NCBI GenBank assembly: GCA_937862885.1
Contig: CALMEE010000069.1
Coordinates: 1-60,176 of the forward strand
Reading direction: 5' to 3'
DNA: 60,176 nt
Source of the DNA: an uncultured Planctomycetaceae bacterium
Lineage (GTDB): Bacteria; Planctomycetota; Planctomycetia; Pirellulales; Pirellulaceae
Shown: in pieces, positions 56,901 to 60,176 of the stretch
How positions within the stretch are numbered: the first letter of the stretch is position 1
Layout: the number at the start of each line of letters is the position of its first letter
The notes under the pieces: generated by a model
Told to the model about the DNA's origin: nothing
Databases searched by the model: none
What the model saw: only the letters and a program-made list of their open reading frames with translations
Program-made: the position numbers and the translations under genes

Positions 56901-57414
56901 CGTGCGCGGCACAATGCAGGGTGGCATGATCGAGTTGCCACTGCCCACTTTTCCTACAGGAGTCATGCGCGGCAGGTTTCATCCCCTCGATGGTCAACTC
57001 TATTTGTGTGGCATGTTCGCGTGGGCAGGCAGCGCAACTCATCCCGGCGGTCTTTATCGCGTCCGGTACAACGAACAGCCGGTTGGATTTCCGCTCGAGT
57101 TGCGGGTGCGAACTGCGGGAGTTGAGTTAACGTTTGCCGAGGAACTTGACCCCAAGTCGATCGCGGACTTAGACAACTTTGCCATTCAGGCGTGGGATTT
57201 AAAACGGACCGAGCGCTACGGGTCGGAGCACTACAACGAGCGGCCATGGCAGGTGGAATCGGCGGAATTGTTGCCCGATCAAAAAACGATTCGCTTGCGC
57301 GTGCCTGAAATCGCTCCTACCTGGGGCATGGAGATCGTTTACACGGTACAGAGCAGTTCCGGTAAACGCCTGCATGGAAAGATTCACAATACGATTCATC
57401 AATTGGGTGAGTGA
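53944..57414 (+). CDS. PVC-type multi-domain cytochrome c with DUF6797-like and beta-propeller parts
   Basis: 1156 residues. A basic N-terminus is followed by a membrane helix at about 43-67 (VVLIRLVILIFLLGYVLG). Two c-haem sites are visible: CSKCH near residue 106 and CANCH near residue 286. A middle region of about 250 residues (WSAMDYGPSLIHTYEIPGSP, GGVSRGSHWIVFDTDTLRVA) looks like DUF6797. The C-terminal part is a beta-propeller of the glucose/sorbosone dehydrogenase-like type (FTGLDFYPDGRIAICTWDGD, NPDGSFVVTDQEGFWNPKN). Such fusions occur in planctomycetes and are thought to oxidise carbohydrates in the periplasm. Stop overlaps the GTG of the next ORF's frame. Confidence 0.82.
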   Translation: MAMNRINHPMNLMAHRLEPELTFFVGFSDRLRSNRRLSCAVQLYRVVLIRLVILIFLLGYVLGTLAASAQSLEEELQRVSLEDLAAGARQFGDASRGAIIFHQPSMTCSKCHSIGIEASALGPDLTSLGREVSDESLIESVLYPSRVIREGYDSLTVLTIDGKLISALLVEQTTEQITLRDVARDGEVVTIATEEIDEVKQNELSIMPAGLLNQLHSKQQFYDLMRYLYEIRDGGADRARQLQPSQSLLAFTIPEYENHLDHAGMISSWNDESYLRGQAMYQRVCANCHGTHEQPGSLPTSPRFADDKFKNGSDPLSMYRTLTHGFGQMAAQTWMVPTQKYDVIHYIRQAYLETHNPSELTPVDANYMASLPPGDSRGPEPSQIEVWSAMDYGPSLIHTYEIPGSPHNFAYKGVAVRLDSGAGGVSRGSHWIVFDTDTLRVAAGWRSTHQNEITNSNNFIDWRAIQFNGEHGVHPQIVGEVAFANATAPGWADPASGAFTDDQRVLGRDDRRYGPLPRDWGQFRGLYHFDQRVVFQYSIGETEILESPSVQVRDVGPPLIWRTFNIGPRQRDLILQVAQQPTSVVRMAVASNSSVTGVLHANSEHHTNTTRLIAGFAPRDTNAQWLVQDGQLRLRLPAGDDSLRFSVWQPTEIPTSLDETIVSGTAQAIAEPTFVDANLELVQFTRGGPPRWPQVLTTQAVIGANEGPFSVDILTAPETNPWLAQTRFTGLDFYPDGRIAICTWDGDVWLVTPDPATEEVPAELALRWQRIATGLFQPLGLKIVNDRIHVICRDQLCVLHDLNGDGEIDYYQCLNNDHQVTEHFHEFAMGLQTDAAGNFYYAKSGCHGKAAIVPHHGTLLRVSPDGKHTQILANGFRAANGVCLNPDGSFVVTDQEGFWNPKNRINWVTVDDSGQPQFYGNMLGYHDVADSSDDAMVQPLCWITNDFDRSPAELLWVESQRWGPLHGSLLNTSYGYGKVFLVLHENVRGTMQGGMIELPLPTFPTGVMRGRFHPLDGQLYLCGMFAWAGSATHPGGLYRVRYNEQPVGFPLELRVRTAGVELTFAEELDPKSIADLDNFAIQAWDLKRTERYGSEHYNERPWQVESAELLPDQKTIRLRVPEIAPTWGMEIVYTVQSSSGKRLHGKIHNTIHQLGE

Positions 57415-57419
57415 CCATC

Positions 57420-59846
57420 ATGAAGAAAGCTGCTGCTTCAAGTTTTATGTTTTTGCTAATCGGAATGGCGTTGGGGCTGGTTTCGACAACGGTGGCCTAC
57501 GGTCAGGCAACGTCTGTAGGCGTTCCCGATTTCACTGCGGGCGGTGTGATTCCAGAGGGAATGACCCATGATTGGAATTTGGGACCAACTGGCATGAGGG
57601 GGTGGATGTTTAGCCGAAAAATGGTCACGACCGACGCTCGTCAAATTAAGATCACCGAAGTGGATCCGGGATCACCAGCCGCTGGATTGGTGGCGGTCGG
57701 TGATATCATCTTGGGCATCAACGGCCAAATGTTCTCACACGATCCACGAACCGAGTTCGGCACTGCCATCGTCCAGGCCGAATCCGACGGGGGCGCAGGT
57801 CGCCTCGTACTCACCCGCTGGCGCGACGGGACCGTCGATACCGTGACGATTCCTTTGCCGGTATTGGGTCGTTACAGCGCGACGGCTCCCTTCGAATGCT
57901 CCAAATCGCAACAAGTATTTGAGGCCGGTTGCCGTGCGTTGGCAAAGCGTATGGAGGACTCCGGATATTCGCGCAGGCAGAATCCAATTGTTCGCTGCTT
58001 GAATGGTTTGGCGTTACTTTCCAGTGGGGATCCGGACTATTTGCCAATCGTCAAACAAGAGGCTACCTGGGCGGCTGATTTTGCGGCCGACAGTTTTCAA
58101 ACTTGGTATTACGGATATGCGATGATTTTCCTCGCCGAGTACATCATGGCGACCGGTGACCAGTCTGTGATGCCGGGGTTGGAAAGATTGGCTCTGGAAT
58201 CCGCCGGCGGGCAAAGCATCGTGGGATCGTGGGGGCATACATTCGCGGGCAGCGACGGGCGCCTGCAAGGCTATGGCATGATGAATTCACCTGGCATTCC
58301 GCTGACGATCGGTTTGATTCTCGCTCGACAAGCTGGAGTCCATGCCCCGATCGTGACTCAGGCGATTGAAAAAAGTCGCAAGTTAATTCGGTTTTATGTG
58401 GGCAAGGGAGCGGTGCCTTACGGCGATCATCACCCGTGGATTGAAACGCATGAAGATAATGGCAAATGCGGGATGGCCGCGGTCATGTTCGCGTTGCTCG
58501 ACGATTCAGAGGCAGCAGAGTTCTTCTTGCGGATGAGCGTGGCGTCGCACGGTGCCGAGCGCGATACGGGACATACGGGCAATTTTTTCAATATGTTGTG
58601 GGCGGTGCCAGCGATTGCTTTGGCCGGCAGTCAGGCGACGGGCGCCTGGATGGATGAGTTTGGCGATTGGTATTTCGATTTGGCCCGCCGCTGGGACGGC
58701 ACCTTTGCTCATTTAGGCCCGCCCGAACCCACGCCCGACAGCTATCACCGTTGGGACGCGACGAGCAGCTACCTGTTGGCCTACGCACAACCTCTGAAAA
58801 AACTGTACGTCACCGGAAAACACCCGGCGCCGATTGAGCACTTCAGCCCGGAAACCGTCAGCGAATTGATTCAAGATGGTCGCGGTTGGAACAATCTGGA
58901 CCGCACCGGCTATTATGACGGATTGACCAACCAGCAACTATTCGAACGGTTGGAAAGTTGGTCGCCGGTGGTCCGCGAGCGAGCGGCCATGGCTTTAGGC
59001 CGACGCGCGGATGTGTCGGTGGCCGAACTGATCGCGATGTTGAACTCGTCGCACCTGGAATCACGTTACGGAGCTTGTCAGGTACTGTCCAAACTCAAGT
59101 CCAAATCGGCTCCAGCGGTTACCGTTCTTGCGGAACTATTGAACGACGATGATTTATGGTTACGCATTAAAGCGGCCGAAGCACTGGCCGCAATTGGCGA
59201 GCCAGCGATGGTGGTTGTGCCTACCTTGCTGAAAATGTTGGCTGCCGGTCCGCGTGAAAACGACCCGCGCAACATGCAGCAGCGTTATTTGACGTTTGCC
59301 ATGTTTGATCGCCGCGAAGGATTATTACGGAATTCATTGGATGGCGTCGACCGGGAGTTGCTGTACGAAGCGATTCGCGCCGGATTGACCAATCAGGACG
59401 GTCGAGCTCGGGGCAATTTCCGTTCGGTTTACCAAAAACTATCATTTGCAGAAATCGAACCGATCCTGCCTGCCATCTACGAAGCGACGGCGCGACCGGC
59501 CCCCAGCGGCATTATGTTCGCGGACGAAGTTCGATTAGCGGGCATCGACTTGATGGCCCAATATCGAATCGAGGAGGGCATGTCGTTGTGTTTGGATATC
59601 ATGAACATCGAGAGCTGGGGGGAAAAAGCGCGGATTGCCCACTGCTTGAAGACGCTCAACACATACGGCTCCGCTGCCAAGCCATTACTGCCCCGTTTGC
59701 GGCAGTTGGAAATTGACTTGGCCCGATCATCCCAAGCGCATCGTTTGCAGGATGAGATGGACTATTTAAAGAACATGATCCAGGCCATCGAGTCGGCAGA
59801 CGAGCCAATCGAACTGCGGCGTATTTTCCCCAGCAATCAACCATAG
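57420..59846 (+). CDS. Secreted PDZ and HEAT-repeat protein (DUF6288-like)
   Basis: 808 residues from ATG 57420; a GTG at 57411 overlaps the previous stop and is less likely because the signal peptide begins at the ATG (MKKAAASSFMFLLIGMAL). A PDZ domain follows at about residues 70-140 (ITEVDPGSPAAGLVAVGDII). A helical toroid-like middle, about 150-470, includes GHTGNFFNMLWAVPAIALAG and resembles DUF6288. HEAT-like repeats lie at about residues 515-610 (VVRERAAMALGRRADVSVAE, LWLRIKAAEALAAIGEPAMV). It is periplasmic. Its role is unknown; its position suggests the same pathway as the preceding cytochrome gene. Confidence 0.8.
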   Translation: MKKAAASSFMFLLIGMALGLVSTTVAYGQATSVGVPDFTAGGVIPEGMTHDWNLGPTGMRGWMFSRKMVTTDARQIKITEVDPGSPAAGLVAVGDIILGINGQMFSHDPRTEFGTAIVQAESDGGAGRLVLTRWRDGTVDTVTIPLPVLGRYSATAPFECSKSQQVFEAGCRALAKRMEDSGYSRRQNPIVRCLNGLALLSSGDPDYLPIVKQEATWAADFAADSFQTWYYGYAMIFLAEYIMATGDQSVMPGLERLALESAGGQSIVGSWGHTFAGSDGRLQGYGMMNSPGIPLTIGLILARQAGVHAPIVTQAIEKSRKLIRFYVGKGAVPYGDHHPWIETHEDNGKCGMAAVMFALLDDSEAAEFFLRMSVASHGAERDTGHTGNFFNMLWAVPAIALAGSQATGAWMDEFGDWYFDLARRWDGTFAHLGPPEPTPDSYHRWDATSSYLLAYAQPLKKLYVTGKHPAPIEHFSPETVSELIQDGRGWNNLDRTGYYDGLTNQQLFERLESWSPVVRERAAMALGRRADVSVAELIAMLNSSHLESRYGACQVLSKLKSKSAPAVTVLAELLNDDDLWLRIKAAEALAAIGEPAMVVVPTLLKMLAAGPRENDPRNMQQRYLTFAMFDRREGLLRNSLDGVDRELLYEAIRAGLTNQDGRARGNFRSVYQKLSFAEIEPILPAIYEATARPAPSGIMFADEVRLAGIDLMAQYRIEEGMSLCLDIMNIESWGEKARIAHCLKTLNTYGSAAKPLLPRLRQLEIDLARSSQAHRLQDEMDYLKNMIQAIESADEPIELRRIFPSNQP

Positions 59847-60176
59847 CCCACAAAGGCGTGCGCGACTTTGCCGAGACGAGACGATGCATTGTGAGACTAT
59901 TGAAGAACTCCCTAGATTCGCTCAAGTGCGACTTGCTCAACCCCTTGTTCATGATTTTCAACTCACGTGACAAGTTGATCGCATTTATCACAATTTCGAA
60001 TTTCCAGTTAATGCCGATTCACAAAAGTATTTTCTTTCGTTTTACGGCTTCCCCAAGCCAAAGTGGATTCGCCGGCCGGCCGCCGTATTGGCTCTACGTC
60101 TCGATTATCGGCATGATTTTGGTGTAAGCGCCCGATGAAGTGCATTGTCGAATTGGTTAGTGACGCGGCAATTTTC
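59847..60176. other. Terminal intergenic stretch
   Basis: The last 330 bp after the PDZ-HEAT gene hold no gene, palindrome or repeat I can support. A short plus-strand frame (59858-60127) has no family features. Confidence 0.45.

Overview
The window reads as chromosomal DNA of a planctomycete, probably of the Pirellulales type. The markers are a DUF1559 prepilin-like protein, a BBP7-type outer-membrane barrel, a PEP-CTERM protein, a kinase-like membrane protein, an ECF sigma factor beside a membrane partner, multi-domain c-type cytochromes of the PVC type, a Chlamydia-like class Ic ribonucleotide reductase, and several RAYT transposase copies with REP-like oligomers. Assignment is from protein character only; no rRNA is present.

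Layout. 1-9.5 kb is an accessory stretch: a decayed RAYT transposase cut by the window edge, a 1144-residue TPR membrane protein, a RAYT catalytic core bounded by a perfect 25-bp inverted repeat, a PEP-CTERM protein, an ECF sigma/membrane-partner pair and a second, full-length but dead RAYT. 9.5-27.5 kb holds a polysaccharide flippase, Tex with a large insert, a BBP7 barrel, mutS coupled to a zinc-ribbon protein, type B L31, a ggt/dihaem cytochrome pair and a pseudokinase. 27.8-36.3 kb holds glutamate dehydrogenase, an AhpD-like gene whose second CxxC cysteine is TGA followed by a bacterial SECIS-type hairpin (a likely selenoprotein), glgC, an M28 peptidase/membrane protein pair, an EEP-fold phosphohydrolase, PIN-PhoH and tRNA-Lys. 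37-45 kb holds a plsC-cdsA-rsmG cluster and the nrdA-nrdB operon. 45-60 kb holds a SprT-like metalloprotease, Kelch and DUF1559 proteins, a HemP-like gene behind a Fur-like operator, a PAS-AraC regulator, and a same-strand catabolic-looking cluster (enolase-superfamily enzyme, sialate O-acetylesterase-like SGNH protein, cytochrome/beta-propeller protein, PDZ-HEAT protein).

The two strongest unusual signals are the AhpD-like selenoprotein candidate (29390-29983) and the nrd operon. NrdB has Phe at the radical-Tyr position, as in Chlamydia class Ic enzymes. Two NrdR-like boxes lie 31 bp apart, exactly over the -10 and -35 of a good promoter, and the roughly 360-nt leader that follows contains several perfect or alternative hairpins. 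A third theme is RAYT/REP decay: three transposase copies in 9.5 kb, with REP-like oligomers also near or inside the 3' ends of unrelated genes.
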